Below, piece after piece: positions 1 to 9,039 of a stretch of DNA of 47,851 nt (positions are counted from its first letter, which is position 1; the number at the start of each line of letters is the position of its first letter). The position numbers and the translations under genes are program-made. This stretch comes from Caldisphaera sp046536515 (lineage in GTDB: Archaea; Thermoproteota; Thermoprotei_A; Sulfolobales; Acidilobaceae). The notes under the pieces were generated by a model. It was not told the DNA's origin. It worked only from the letters and a program-made list of their open reading frames with translations, and did no database searches. The stretch covers positions 1 through 47,851 of the forward strand of contig NZ_JAWDMQ010000006.1 in the NCBI RefSeq assembly GCF_046536515.1, read 5' to 3'.

Positions 1-205
1 CGTGCCGTTGGGGTCGAAGGAGTCCCATGACCCACCTACCACAAGTGGGTGGTTGAGGGCTAAGTCCCTACACTTGATCATGATTGAAGATAAAATGATT
101 GAAATGAAAGTGTAGGAACAAACGGATGACCAACATAGTAGGACCCGTAAAAGGGGTGTAACCTTCTAGATCTCAAAAAAAATCAGGGCAGGAAAAATTA
201 GATTT
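1..205 (+). pseudogene. Decayed 3' end of an IS605-type tnpB element with right-end remnant
   Basis: The codons just before the TAA at 159-161 read NIVGPVKGV, which matches the C-terminus RVAPIKGV of the tnpB copy ending at 9040. The following bases (ccttctaga..ctca, then atcagggcagg near 190-200) match that copy's right end. Upstream the frame is interrupted by several stops, although another frame gives a continuous stretch from about base 2 to 112, so the coding part is dead. The segment is much richer in GC than its surroundings. It can form hairpins: CCCAC 31-35 with GTGGG 45-49, and a perfect 9-bp stem 67-75 with 108-116. It runs off the left edge of the window. Relic status is well supported; any surviving RNA role is inference. 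Confidence 0.6.
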
Positions 206-263
206 GTAAATTAAAAGAGTAAGGCATTTATTATATAAAATTAAGATTTACATAGGGGAGATC

Positions 264-920
264 ATGAAAAAAATAAGGCTAGAATTATTAATTACTACAA
301 TTGTCCTAGCTTTAATTATTATCCTAGAAGAATTTAATGCTTTTTCAGCAATCAATAACTATTTTTTGTTACACATTAATTTAAAAAATAATTTAATAAT
401 AAGTATAATAACTGATACTGCAAGCCTTGAGGCTTTTATTGTTTATATGGCCATATTATATTTTGGACAAGCCATAAAAAGAAAAAGAGTTTCTAAGAAC
501 GTCGTAAGTTTTATTATAGCAATATTAGTGTCTATGATAGCTACTCTATTCATAAAAGCTTTTACTATGGTACCAAGACCTTATCAAATACAACCTCATT
601 GGTCTATAATAACTTCAATAATAAATGCTGATTATTTTTCTTTTCCATCGGGACACACTGTTAGAGTATGGGTATTGGCTTATTATATAACATACGTCTT
701 CGAATCAACAAAAAACACCAAAATAAAATACTTATCGTGGATCTATGCTCTAATTATTATGTATACCAGGCTCGCTCTGCAAGTACACTACTTTAGCGAT
801 TTATTAGCAGGTATTATAGTTGCTTTTTGGTCTTCATTACTCGTAATAAATTTAGAAAATGTATGGATAAAGATATATAATAAAATTTTTTATAAAATAA
901 AAATATTAAGTATAAGATAA
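264..920 (+). CDS. PAP2-family membrane phosphatase
   Basis: A 218-aa polytopic membrane protein of the PAP2 acid phosphatase superfamily, which removes phosphate from lipid or polyprenyl (di)phosphates at the membrane. All three catalytic motifs are visible. Motif 1 has K98 and R105-P106 (KAFTMVPRP). Motif 2 is PSGH at 128-131. Motif 3 has R169, H175 and D179 (TRLALQVHYFSD, with Thr replacing the usual Ser). About five or six hydrophobic segments surround them. The ATG follows a good Shine-Dalgarno (GGGGAGA) by three bases. It stands alone, convergent with the permease gene 9 bp downstream. Recycling of a polyprenyl carrier is a plausible role, but the substrate cannot be read from the sequence. 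Confidence 0.85.
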   Translation: MKKIRLELLITTIVLALIIILEEFNAFSAINNYFLLHINLKNNLIISIITDTASLEAFIVYMAILYFGQAIKRKRVSKNVVSFIIAILVSMIATLFIKAFTMVPRPYQIQPHWSIITSIINADYFSFPSGHTVRVWVLAYYITYVFESTKNTKIKYLSWIYALIIMYTRLALQVHYFSDLLAGIIVAFWSSLLVINLENVWIKIYNKIFYKIKILSIR

Positions 921-928
921 AAATAATT

Positions 929-2710
929 TTATTCTTCAGGCAATCCTTTATCTATTATTTCTTTTAAGTCAAGAGTTAAATATGCGGTTTTAACTCCAAT
1001 GAAATAAACTACTACACTCATTAAGGCAAATACTAAATAGTCATATGGATAGGGTATAATCGGAGATGGTCCTAATGAACCGTAATATGATATTATGCCA
1101 GATAAAATATTAAATATTATTAACCACCACGTCGCTCTGACACTCCTATGATGGCTTTCTTTATATAAGTATGCCATAACTCCTATTTGAAGCAAAGATA
1201 AAAGAGTCCAATAAACTGGGAACTGACTTAAAATTCCCCATGAATATACATTGCCTGCAACAATTATAGCAAGCAATACCCATAATATTATTGATAAGAT
1301 AATTACTTTTGATAACGATAAGTTTAATTTTTTCCTATAAGGACCATATAGTACTAATGGTAATCCTGCAATTACAGCTATAATTACTGTATTTATTAAA
1401 GAATAACCAGACCAATATACCAACATAGATGCAGCAATAAATCCTAATGGATACGTTATAAACCATATAGGGGCTTTATAAGGCCTTTTTAAATGTGGGG
1501 CAATATTTCTTAAGGCATGATTTGTGATTCCAACAGTTAAGTAATTATAAACAGTTAATAAAGAACTTAGACTAACGACATAATACCAACTAGGTATTGG
1601 CAATACAAAGGCAACAGCCAAGACAAATGTTATTAAAATTGCAATCCATGGTGTTTGGAATTTTTTGTGAATTCCTGCCAAAAATTGTGGTATATAGCCT
1701 ACTCTTGCCATTCCATATATATTCCTAGCTGAAGATCCAGTATACACTGCTAAAGTGCCAGCTGGTGATATAGCTGCATCTATAAGCAATATAAAAGCCC
1801 ATATCAATAATAGTGGTACTCCTGTTGCTACTAATTCGCTATAAAAAGGATGTGATTGCCATGCATCATATAAACCTGTCCAATTACCCGGAGTTATACC
1901 AGCTGCTGTCCAATTTATACCTCCTGTAAATGCAATTTGCAGCAAAACATATAAAATTATCACAGTTATTATAGCTATAATTGTTCCTAATGGTACATCT
2001 CTTTGTGGATTTTTTGCTTCACCTGCATATTCTAATCCTTGTCTAAACCCTTCATATGCAAAAACTACTCCTGAAGGTACCATAGCAGCAAATATTGCTG
2101 AAGTGCCGTAGGGAGCAAACCCTCCTTTTAAAGAAACTAAATTTGATGGGTGAAAATATAAAGACAAAAGAAGTATGACTGTTATTAAAGGAATTAATAA
2201 TTTCCATGCTGTAATAAATCTATTAAACCATCCAAATACATTAATACCGACTAATTGGATTATAGTGAAAAGTAATATTAAACCAACAGCTAGTAAAACA
2301 CCTGTCAATGTTAATAGGCCGTTAGATCCAACAAGCCCTTTTATATACGAGCTTGCATAAGTAACTATAGCTATAGCCTCTACTGATACTGTTGTAACAG
2401 CACCCAAGAAATATGCCCAAGATAATAGGTAATTACTAAATATTCCATGACTGTAATGATTATATCTAGCTAATGATCCAGAAAATGGAAATAATCCTCC
2501 TAGCTCAGCAAATCCAAAAATCATAAAAATAAAGAAAACCCCTGCTATAATCCAAGTAAAAATAGATGCTGGACCAGCGTAGTACAAAGCGCCAACGGTT
2601 GAAAATAACCATGCAGATCCTATCATACCAGTTATTGAAAGCATGAAAATGTCAGTTAATGTTAGGAATTTTCTTAATTTAACTTGAGACCCTTCACTAC
2701 TCTCCCGCAT
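929..2710 (-). CDS. APC-superfamily amino-acid permease
   Basis: A 593-aa integral membrane transporter of the amino acid-polyamine-organocation superfamily. The N-terminus has the hallmark first helix with the Gly-rich unwound segment (ITGMIGSAWLF, about residues 26-36). Some 12 to 14 hydrophobic helices follow, with the conserved PxGVVFAYEGFRQG-type helix-6 region near 212-226. It is longer than the usual 450-500 aa because extra hydrophobic segments extend the C-terminus. The ATG at 2710 is preceded by GGTGA about 10 bases upstream. Uptake of amino acids fits a peptide-using heterotroph; substrate specificity cannot be inferred. Confidence 0.85.
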   Translation of the reverse strand: MRESSEGSQVKLRKFLTLTDIFMLSITGMIGSAWLFSTVGALYYAGPASIFTWIIAGVFFIFMIFGFAELGGLFPFSGSLARYNHYSHGIFSNYLLSWAYFLGAVTTVSVEAIAIVTYASSYIKGLVGSNGLLTLTGVLLAVGLILLFTIIQLVGINVFGWFNRFITAWKLLIPLITVILLLSLYFHPSNLVSLKGGFAPYGTSAIFAAMVPSGVVFAYEGFRQGLEYAGEAKNPQRDVPLGTIIAIITVIILYVLLQIAFTGGINWTAAGITPGNWTGLYDAWQSHPFYSELVATGVPLLLIWAFILLIDAAISPAGTLAVYTGSSARNIYGMARVGYIPQFLAGIHKKFQTPWIAILITFVLAVAFVLPIPSWYYVVSLSSLLTVYNYLTVGITNHALRNIAPHLKRPYKAPIWFITYPLGFIAASMLVYWSGYSLINTVIIAVIAGLPLVLYGPYRKKLNLSLSKVIILSIILWVLLAIIVAGNVYSWGILSQFPVYWTLLSLLQIGVMAYLYKESHHRSVRATWWLIIFNILSGIISYYGSLGPSPIIPYPYDYLVFALMSVVVYFIGVKTAYLTLDLKEIIDKGLPEE

Positions 2711-2978
2711 TTATCTTTTTCACCGAAAGATATTTTTATAATACCTATATTTAAGTTTTTAATATCAATTTTAAATATAAATATTATAAATATATAGTTG
2801 AACCTAAATTGATTCCTTAGAATCCTTATTATTAGAAATAAGAGAAGTAATCTTTAAATTTATTAACTCTTAGAATAAAATATTAATATAGATATAAAAG
2901 ATTACATATTGAATATATTGAAAATAAGCAAATATTATACCCTTTACATCTAATTTATATGGAGTGTAGGTGGTGGGT

Positions 2979-4178
2979 ATGGTATTCCCATTCAAAAGCA
3001 TAGAAAACTTTAAGATAGATATAAAGGATGAGCATGAATTATTTAGAAAATCAGTGAGAGAATTTCTAGAGAAAAACGTAGAGCCTAAATGGAAAGAAAT
3101 CGAAGATACAAACCAAATACCTAAGGAAATATTTAAACTCATGGGAGAACAAGGATTCTTTGGTATAGGAATTCCTGAAGAATACGGAGGCCAAGGTGGA
3201 GGTCAATTAATGACCACTATTTTGATGGAAGAGATAGCAAGGATAGTACCAAGCCTTGCAGTTGCTGTTGGAGTAAATCACCTATTTGGAGTTCCTATAT
3301 TAAAATTTGGTAGCGAGGAACTTAAGAAAAAATATATTACTCCAATAGCAAAGGGAGAAGCCCAAGGAGCCCACGCAAATACCGAACCCAGTGGGGGAAG
3401 CGATGTAGCAGGGATACAATCTAAAGCAGAAAAAGAAAACGACCATTATGTAATTAACGGAAGAAAAGTCTTTATAAGCGGAGCAGAAAAGGCAAACTAC
3501 TTTATAGTTTCCGCAAGAACTAATCCTCCACAACAAAACAAAAGATGGTGGGGAATTACAGTTTTTGTAGTAGAGAAAGACTGGCCAGGAGTGAAATTGG
3601 GTCAGCATTTTAAAGTTTTAGGAATGAGAGGAGAACAGCCATATGAGGTTATTTTTGATAACGTAAAAGTGCCAATAGAAAACATCGTAGGCAAAATGGA
3701 CGAAGGATTTAAGGTTATAGTATCAACGTATGATTATACTAGAATAGGCATAGCAGCTCAAGCAGTTGGTATAGCACAAGCTGCCTTTGAAAAAGCATTA
3801 AACTATTCGTTGCAAAGAGAACTTTTTGGACAACAATTAATTAATTTTGAAATGATAGATGAAAAAATTGCCGAAATGTATATGAAATTGGAAGCTTCAA
3901 GATTATTAACTTACTGGGCTGCGAGCCTTGCAGATTCTAATAGTAGCGAATTCATAATTGCCGCAAGCCTTGCAAAATCTTTTGCATCGGAAGCAGCTGA
4001 ATGGATTTCAAGGCAAGCAGTACAAATACATGGAGGATATGGAGTAGATCAAGAAATGGGACTTGAAAGGTATTTAAGAGATTCTGTAATAACAACCATA
4101 TATGAAGGAACTAATGAAATACAAAGATTAACAATAGCCAGAGAGCTAGTGAGACAAGCGTTTGGGCTTAAAATCTAA
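2979..4178 (+). CDS. Acyl-CoA dehydrogenase
   Basis: FAD-dependent oxidation of acyl-CoA to trans-2-enoyl-CoA. The protein is full length for the family (399 aa from this start). Family signatures are the FAD/substrate segment NTEPSGGSDVAG (near 130-141) and the C-terminal IYEGTNEIQR, whose first Glu is the usual catalytic base. QIHGGYG, another family motif, lies just before it. GTG codons at 2970 and 2973 are in frame but lie within the GGTGGTG ribosome-binding site, so the ATG at 2979 is preferred. It is divergent from the permease, with about 260 bp of very AT-rich spacer between that holds no other gene I can support. A second, shorter paralogue lies at 34012. Confidence 0.92.
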   Translation: MVFPFKSIENFKIDIKDEHELFRKSVREFLEKNVEPKWKEIEDTNQIPKEIFKLMGEQGFFGIGIPEEYGGQGGGQLMTTILMEEIARIVPSLAVAVGVNHLFGVPILKFGSEELKKKYITPIAKGEAQGAHANTEPSGGSDVAGIQSKAEKENDHYVINGRKVFISGAEKANYFIVSARTNPPQQNKRWWGITVFVVEKDWPGVKLGQHFKVLGMRGEQPYEVIFDNVKVPIENIVGKMDEGFKVIVSTYDYTRIGIAAQAVGIAQAAFEKALNYSLQRELFGQQLINFEMIDEKIAEMYMKLEASRLLTYWAASLADSNSSEFIIAASLAKSFASEAAEWISRQAVQIHGGYGVDQEMGLERYLRDSVITTIYEGTNEIQRLTIARELVRQAFGLKI

Positions 4179-4234
4179 ATATTAATAAATTTGCAAATTA
4201 TTATACTTACTTTTTAATTAAAAAATTTATTGAA

Positions 4235-5008
4235 CTAATTTTTATCGTTTCTTCCTTTTTTATTGTCAAACTTTTTAGTTTGATTATATATAAATACACG
4301 CTTTAGTACTTTTTGAGGTATATTGAAAACATCTGTTGCTATCTTAATTATATATTTATCTCTTGGCATTTGCTTTTTATCTATATTTAATTCAATAGCC
4401 AATGCTTGCTTTAAAGCTTCTTTCGTTATTCTATTTCTCACTATTCCGTCATCAATTGCCTTTGATATTTTAAACGCAGCATAAAACCTCATATATTTGT
4501 TAACTTCATTTTTCTGTTCTGGAAACGCCTTTCTAAGAGATTCAGAGAGCTTTACAACAGTTTTCTGATCTATAAAACCAAAATATTCCTTAGTCAAACC
4601 AAGCCTCATTATCTTTGCTATAGAATTCCCGTTTATATCACCAACTATAGCTAATATCTTATCTTTTACCCCATCCAAATTATCTGATAATAAAATTTCA
4701 TTTACTTGATCCATTTTAATTTCTTGCCCAAATATTGAATCAAAAAGATCTGGATATTGAACTTCAAATCCCATACCATACTTACCTAATACATATAAAC
4801 TTGCCATTTCTTTATCAAATATATCTTTTGGGTCTGATGCCCCCTTTATTGGCGATATTTTTTCTTTATTATATTCGTTCTTTAATCTCTCTATTATATA
4901 CTGTCTAGTAACTTTTTGAGAATTATTTTCCCACATAGTTATTATATCATTCCAAAGATCCATTAATATGGATTTTCTTTTTTTTAAATCTTTACCTTCG
5001 TTATCCAT
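4235..5008 (-). CDS. Conserved crenarchaeal protein, probably DUF2192 family
   Basis: A soluble 257-aa protein, mostly helical by composition, with a charged Lys/Asn-rich C-terminal tail. The block around residues 53-80 (GASDPKDIFDKEMASLYVLG) resembles my memory of the archaeal DUF2192 family; this is recall, not a search. No catalytic motif is evident. The ATG at 5008 follows GGTGTAATCA, a good ribosome-binding site. The gene is alone in its orientation, convergent with the acyl-CoA dehydrogenase. A short hairpin (CCTCT/AGAGG, 5034-5047) lies in its leader. Function unknown. Confidence 0.7.
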   Translation of the reverse strand: MDNEGKDLKKRKSILMDLWNDIITMWENNSQKVTRQYIIERLKNEYNKEKISPIKGASDPKDIFDKEMASLYVLGKYGMGFEVQYPDLFDSIFGQEIKMDQVNEILLSDNLDGVKDKILAIVGDINGNSIAKIMRLGLTKEYFGFIDQKTVVKLSESLRKAFPEQKNEVNKYMRFYAAFKISKAIDDGIVRNRITKEALKQALAIELNIDKKQMPRDKYIIKIATDVFNIPQKVLKRVFIYNQTKKFDNKKGRNDKN

Positions 5009-5311
5009 TGATTACACCTTTTTTATATCATTACCTCTAACAAGAGGCTTATTTTATTCCCTACCACTTCTCTTCAACATAATATATGTTAAACAGAGCA
5101 TATAAAAAATATTCACTAAAAAATACTTTTATTATAAATATAAAATTAATATATTTTAAAATTTTAATAAAATTTTTTGAAAATTTTTAAATCCTTATTA
5201 ATAAGAAAAAGCTGATTGCTATAATGAAATAAAGATATAATTATAATAAGCTGGCTTTCAATTGTAAAAATTGGCAGAAAAATATTAGAAGATATTTCAT
5301 AGGTGATCAGC

Positions 5312-5899
5312 TTGAGTTTAATAGATGAAGCTATTGATTTGCTAATAAATGAGAAAAGCCTAAGAAAGACATGGATATTGTTAATAGCCATATTTGGAAT
5401 TGCAGGCATAGCAATAGTAATTTCTTATAATGCAATAATGCAATCATTTATAGGTCAATATTTACAAAGTCAAGAATCTAGTATTAGACAAATAGCCCAA
5501 AGTTTTGGAATTGGTAATAATGAGTATCTGTTATATTTTATAATATTTGGAAACAATGCCAAAACTGCTTTAATAACATGGATATCATCGATAACAATTG
5601 TTATACCTATATTAATAGTATTGTTTAATGGCGGATTAGTTGGATTTGTTCTACCTAGTGCAAATTCTAACCCTCCATTAGTTTTATTTTATTTATTAGT
5701 ACCTCACGGTGTTATAGAAATACCATCCGTCACATTAGTAGCATCTACTTTTGTTTTATTAATTTCGAAAGGTCCTGTAAAGATGTATAGATACTCAATA
5801 GGAATTTTAATCATTTCTATTATAATGCTAGCAGTAGCTGCTTTTATAGAGACATTTATAACCAGAACCATAGCAGAGCTTGTTGCATCTATAATTTAA
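5312..5899 (+). CDS. SpoIIM-like integral membrane protein
   Basis: A multi-span membrane protein of about 195 aa related to the stage II sporulation protein M family, common in non-sporulating archaea. Family features are the Gly-rich helix FNGGLVGFVLP followed by LLVPHGVIEIPSV, and a late acidic motif in the last helix (AAFIETFITR). The open frame begins with GTG at 5303, but that codon is part of the ribosome-binding site GGTGATC; TTG at 5312 has ideal spacing and is preferred. It starts a four-gene transcription unit leading to riboflavin synthesis genes (12 bp to the next start). Its biochemical role is not known in archaea; membrane remodelling or a transporter-like role is speculative. 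Confidence 0.8.
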   Translation: MSLIDEAIDLLINEKSLRKTWILLIAIFGIAGIAIVISYNAIMQSFIGQYLQSQESSIRQIAQSFGIGNNEYLLYFIIFGNNAKTALITWISSITIVIPILIVLFNGGLVGFVLPSANSNPPLVLFYLLVPHGVIEIPSVTLVASTFVLLISKGPVKMYRYSIGILIISIIMLAVAAFIETFITRTIAELVASII

Positions 5900-5911
5900 A
5901 GCTGATTCAAA

Positions 5912-6652
5912 ATGAAATTAATAGCTTATTTCATTATTTTATTATTAACTTTTTTAGTTCCATTTACATTATTTGCAAATGCAAGCATTTCAGTATTACT
6001 TTCGAAACAGGGCACAATAAAAGAAATAAACAATAATAGCAGAACTGAGTTTAACTATGGACTATACTCAATATATTGCAATGGAATATATGAAGGTAAT
6101 ATTATTATAAATGGGACATATCTTACAAATATATATTTAAATAATTCAAATATACTCATAATCTTTGAAAAAGGGTTAATTACATCGATTAAAAACTTAA
6201 CTTTTTATAATAATGGATCTGATGCATACCTTCTCTTATTTACAAATGATTCATCTTTAAGAATTTCTAATATAACCATTAAAAAATACGGCATTCTAAA
6301 TATACCTGGCATAAATCAAACATATTATATAAACAATTCTATTATTGAAATAAACATGAATACCCCATTAAATAATTTACTTTCATTTTCTCAAACATCG
6401 TGGACAATATATCAATTTTCAGACAATGCTACCCTTTATTTAATCTTTGGAATAATCCCAGCTAATAATTATTTAGCTAATACTAGTGAAGGTTATAATA
6501 TAAGTAATGTAATAATATTAAATAATTCAAATATATTAAAATTAACACAAAATAATAACAAACATTATAATATAATATATTATAGTTTGTTAGCACTATC
6601 ACTTTTGACGCTAGGTGCCGCGCTGGTGACTACAAATGCAAAAAAGAAATAG
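5912..6652 (+). CDS. Asn-rich secreted, membrane-anchored protein
   Basis: A 246-aa protein with no recognised domain. It has an N-terminal signal peptide-like hydrophobic stretch (about residues 3-22, ending LFANA), a long extracellular-type region rich in Asn, Ile, Tyr, Ser and Thr, and a C-terminal hydrophobic helix (about 222-240) followed by KKK, giving a type I topology. Many N-x-S/T sequons (for example NAS, NGT, NNS, NDS, NTS) suggest heavy N-glycosylation, normal for crenarchaeal surface proteins. The regular Asn/Ile pattern suggests a beta-rich solenoid. Its last 17 bases overlap ribB, so the two are translationally coupled, an odd partner for a biosynthetic enzyme. Confidence 0.7.
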   Translation: MKLIAYFIILLLTFLVPFTLFANASISVLLSKQGTIKEINNNSRTEFNYGLYSIYCNGIYEGNIIINGTYLTNIYLNNSNILIIFEKGLITSIKNLTFYNNGSDAYLLLFTNDSSLRISNITIKKYGILNIPGINQTYYINNSIIEINMNTPLNNLLSFSQTSWTIYQFSDNATLYLIFGIIPANNYLANTSEGYNISNVIILNNSNILKLTQNNNKHYNIIYYSLLALSLLTLGAALVTTNAKKK

Positions 6653-7334
6653 CATTGAAGAAGCTATTGAAAGTTGGAAAGCAGGTAATCCTATACTGCT
6701 TTATGATTCTTCAAATAGAGAAAGTGAAATAGATATGGTATATCATGCTTCAAATGTTAATCCAGACGCTATTTATAAGTTAAGAAATGAAGCCGGTGGA
6801 CTTATTTGCTTTGCCACATCGTGGGAAATAGCAAGAGGATTAGGATTGGTGTGGGGAGATGAATTAATAGCTAAAATACCAAGTTTAAAGCCTTTAACAG
6901 AAAAGCTCTTATTCTATAAAGACAGGCCAGCATTTACAATATGGGTAAATCACATTAATGTTAGAACTGGAATAAGCGATAACGATAGAGCATTGACTAT
7001 GAATGAACTCTATAAAATAGTTAAGTTATATATTGAGAGAAGAAAAGAAGATGCAGTAAAGAAATTTATAGAAGAATTTCAAGCACCAGGTCATGTTCCA
7101 TTATTAGCAGCTAGAGACTTAAAAGAAAGAAAGGGGCATACAGAGTTAAGCATAGCGTTATCTTTATTGGCAAAAATGGAACCAGCAACTACGTTTGCAG
7201 AAATGCTAGATTTTGGCATTTCGTTAAGTTTAGAAAAAGCTGAAAAATATGCTAGAAAAATGGGTTACGTGTTGATAAGCGGTAAAGAGGTGTTAGAAGC
7301 CTGTGAAGGAGAAAAAATGTGTAGGAGTTATTGA
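6636..7334 (+). CDS. ribB: 3,4-dihydroxy-2-butanone 4-phosphate synthase
   Basis: Converts ribulose 5-phosphate to 3,4-dihydroxy-2-butanone 4-phosphate plus formate, supplying the four-carbon unit of riboflavin. The 232-aa stand-alone form is typical of archaea. Visible motifs are the acidic metal/substrate loop NRESEID (27-33), GGLICFATS, the APGHVPLLAAR segment (about 150-160) and KGHTELSIAL. The ATG lies inside the 3' end of the secreted-protein gene and is preceded by GGTGACT. The gene overlaps the following riboflavin synthase by 32 bases, a strong sign of one transcript and coupled translation. Confidence 0.93.
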   Translation: MQKRNSIEEAIESWKAGNPILLYDSSNRESEIDMVYHASNVNPDAIYKLRNEAGGLICFATSWEIARGLGLVWGDELIAKIPSLKPLTEKLLFYKDRPAFTIWVNHINVRTGISDNDRALTMNELYKIVKLYIERRKEDAVKKFIEEFQAPGHVPLLAARDLKERKGHTELSIALSLLAKMEPATTFAEMLDFGISLSLEKAEKYARKMGYVLISGKEVLEACEGEKMCRSY

Positions 7335-7773
7335 TACAACATTTGCAAGGGTAGACATGGGATCTATTGCATTTAAGGTTCTAAAAGATATGCTCACTGA
7401 TTATGTTATAATTAGACACACGGTTCCAGGAATAAAAGATCTACCTGGGGAGGCAAAAAGATTAATAGACTATGGTTGTGATGGCATTATAACACTAGGT
7501 TGGGTTGGATCCAAACAGGTTGATAAATACAGTTATATAGCTCTATCAGTTGGATTAGTTATGCTATCCATATTATCTGGAAAAATAATTATAGATGTTA
7601 CAGTTCATGAAGACGAAAGCGACGACCCGAACGAATTGAAAAAAATTGCAATAGAAAGGGCCAAGGCACATGCAGAAAATCTAGCAATATTAATTAAAGA
7701 AGGAGGAGAAGGCCTAGTAAAGAAGGCTGGCCAAGGTATCAGGCAAGGATATGAAAATGCAGGACCATTATAA
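7303..7773 (+). CDS. ribC: Archaeal-type riboflavin synthase
   Basis: Dismutates two 6,7-dimethyl-8-ribityllumazine molecules to riboflavin. This is the archaeal enzyme, related to lumazine synthase rather than to the bacterial two-domain RibE. At 156 aa its size is right. Family motifs are VIDTTFARVDMGS (9-21), RHTVPGIKDLP, VTVHEDES near 100-107, and the C-terminal GQGIRQGYENAGP. Translation starts at GTG 7303, inside ribB, with GAGGTG about 10 bases before it; the ATG at 7317 is out of frame. Lumazine synthase (ribH) and the early steps are not in this window. It is the last gene of the unit; a gap of about 130 bp follows. Confidence 0.93.
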   Translation: MKEKKCVGVIDTTFARVDMGSIAFKVLKDMLTDYVIIRHTVPGIKDLPGEAKRLIDYGCDGIITLGWVGSKQVDKYSYIALSVGLVMLSILSGKIIIDVTVHEDESDDPNELKKIAIERAKAHAENLAILIKEGGEGLVKKAGQGIRQGYENAGPL

Positions 7774-7901
7774 AACTATTAATTTTTATATCCTTTAGGA
7801 CATAAATTTGATTTATAAATATTAATAATAACTAAAGTCTAGACTCTATTAAAACATTTAAACCAGCAAAACTGTATTAACGCTTGAAGAGAGTGTAAGA
7901 A

Positions 7902-8348
7902 ATGAAAGTTATAATAATAAGATCAGAAATGGGCAAAATAGTTTCAAGTGAACTTGTGGAAGGAGAACTAGATCAAATTATTAAAAAGAAAAGCGAGGAT
8001 GCAATGAAAGAATGGAATCCAGAAATAAGCGACTTTATTGTATTAAGAGATGTAAGAGAATTAGAACTTCAATTACCATTAAATCCAGAGCTTGTCGATA
8101 TATTAAGAAATGTTGGTACTTTGAGCAGGACATCAGAGAAAGCTATAGCTAGGTTCCCAATTTATACAATAAGTTTTGAAAACATGATGATTGGAGAAGA
8201 TAACTACGTTGAACACAAAATATATTTAATCTCTCCATATATAAATGATGATATAAAAACAGAGTTAGAAAAAGAAGCCGTTGAAATCACAAGCGAAAAG
8301 ACTTCACCAGAAGGTATCGAGGAAGAAGATGAAGAAGGAGAAGAATAA
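7902..8348 (+). CDS. Conserved crenarchaeal protein, probably DUF2286 family
   Basis: A 148-aa soluble protein beginning with an alpha/beta strand (MKVIIIRSEMGKIVSSELVEG) and ending in a strongly acidic Glu-rich tail (EGIEEEDEEGEE). From memory the N-terminal pattern fits archaeal DUF2286; no function is known. It has its own upstream region: ACATTTAAACC near 7853-7863 is a reasonable TATA/BRE element, and GAGTG precedes the ATG. The marC gene starts 22 bp after its stop, so they are probably cotranscribed. The acidic tail is typical of proteins binding basic partners, but that is inference. Confidence 0.7.
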   Translation: MKVIIIRSEMGKIVSSELVEGELDQIIKKKSEDAMKEWNPEISDFIVLRDVRELELQLPLNPELVDILRNVGTLSRTSEKAIARFPIYTISFENMMIGEDNYVEHKIYLISPYINDDIKTELEKEAVEITSEKTSPEGIEEEDEEGEE

Positions 8349-8370
8349 ACATTAAGATGGTGCCTATATT

Positions 8371-8970
8371 TTGGAGCTATTTAATATTAACGATTTGGTA
8401 AACTCTATTATAATGCTTTTTGTAGTTTTGGATCCTTTTACTGTAATACCGTTTTATATTCCTACAGCAAATTTATTACCAAAAGATAAGAGGCCTAAAT
8501 TTCTAAGAACTTTAATACTAGCTGCAGTTTTCATGCTATTAGCATTCACAATAATAGGTGAATATGTATTTAAAATACTAGGAGTAACCTTTAATGATTT
8601 TAGAATAGCAGCAGGATTAATTTTATTAGTATATGCAATTTCTAGCCTTTTTGACATAGAAATAGGTGCTCCAAAAAATACTCCTGAGAATATTGAAAAA
8701 GAAGCCATAGTTCCATTGGCTACTCCATTATTGGCTGGACCAGGAAGTATCTCAACAGTACTATATATAAGATATTCATACGGATATCCAATAGCATTAA
8801 TAAGCATATTTGTAAATATCATTCTTGCTTATTTAATTTTATATGGCGGTCAATACATAATGAAGCTTCTAGGAGAACATGGAGCTCTATTGGTGGATAA
8901 ATTTATGAGCTTGATATTAGCAGGCTTTGCAATTAGTATTATAAGGGCTTCTATTATGAGTCTAATATAA
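8371..8970 (+). CDS. MarC/UPF0056 family membrane protein
   Basis: A 199-aa membrane protein with about six transmembrane helices. The hallmark MarC motifs are both present: FVVLDPFTVIPFY in the first helix (about 17-29) and the repeat-related PLATPLLAGPGSIST near 116-130. Each carries the conserved Pro/Gly that marks the two inverted halves. The start is TTG, supported by GATGGTG about 9 bases upstream, with no better ATG. Despite the name, the family's role in antibiotic resistance is discredited and its substrate is unknown. The downstream flank is invaded by a tnpB element whose right end lies 22 bp after the stop codon. Confidence 0.88.
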   Translation: MELFNINDLVNSIIMLFVVLDPFTVIPFYIPTANLLPKDKRPKFLRTLILAAVFMLLAFTIIGEYVFKILGVTFNDFRIAAGLILLVYAISSLFDIEIGAPKNTPENIEKEAIVPLATPLLAGPGSISTVLYIRYSYGYPIALISIFVNIILAYLILYGGQYIMKLLGEHGALLVDKFMSLILAGFAISIIRASIMSLI

Positions 8971-8991
8971 CAGCAAGTTGTATTTAAATCT

Positions 8992-9021
8992 CTGACCTCC
9001 TCCCCGCCCTGAAGGGCGAGT
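8992..9021 (-). repeat. tnpB right-end hairpin, copy A
   Basis: Stem CGCCC (9005-9009) and GGGCG (9014-9018) with loop TGAA. On the minus strand it is followed by GGGAGGAGGTCAG. It lies just after the tnpB stop at 9040, the position of the omega-RNA 3' scaffold and right end in IS605-type elements. Four other copies in the window share the GGTCAG terminus. Confidence 0.75.
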
Positions 9022-9039
9022 TTCCTGAGGTCTAGAGGG

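Noticed and set aside
2870..3142. 90-codon minus-strand frame opposite the acyl-CoA dehydrogenase start
   Set aside because: Overlaps a certain gene and has low-complexity hydrophobic composition.
5034..5047. CCTCT/AGAGG hairpin in the leader of the DUF2192-like gene
   Set aside because: A 5-bp stem is too common to claim as a regulatory site.
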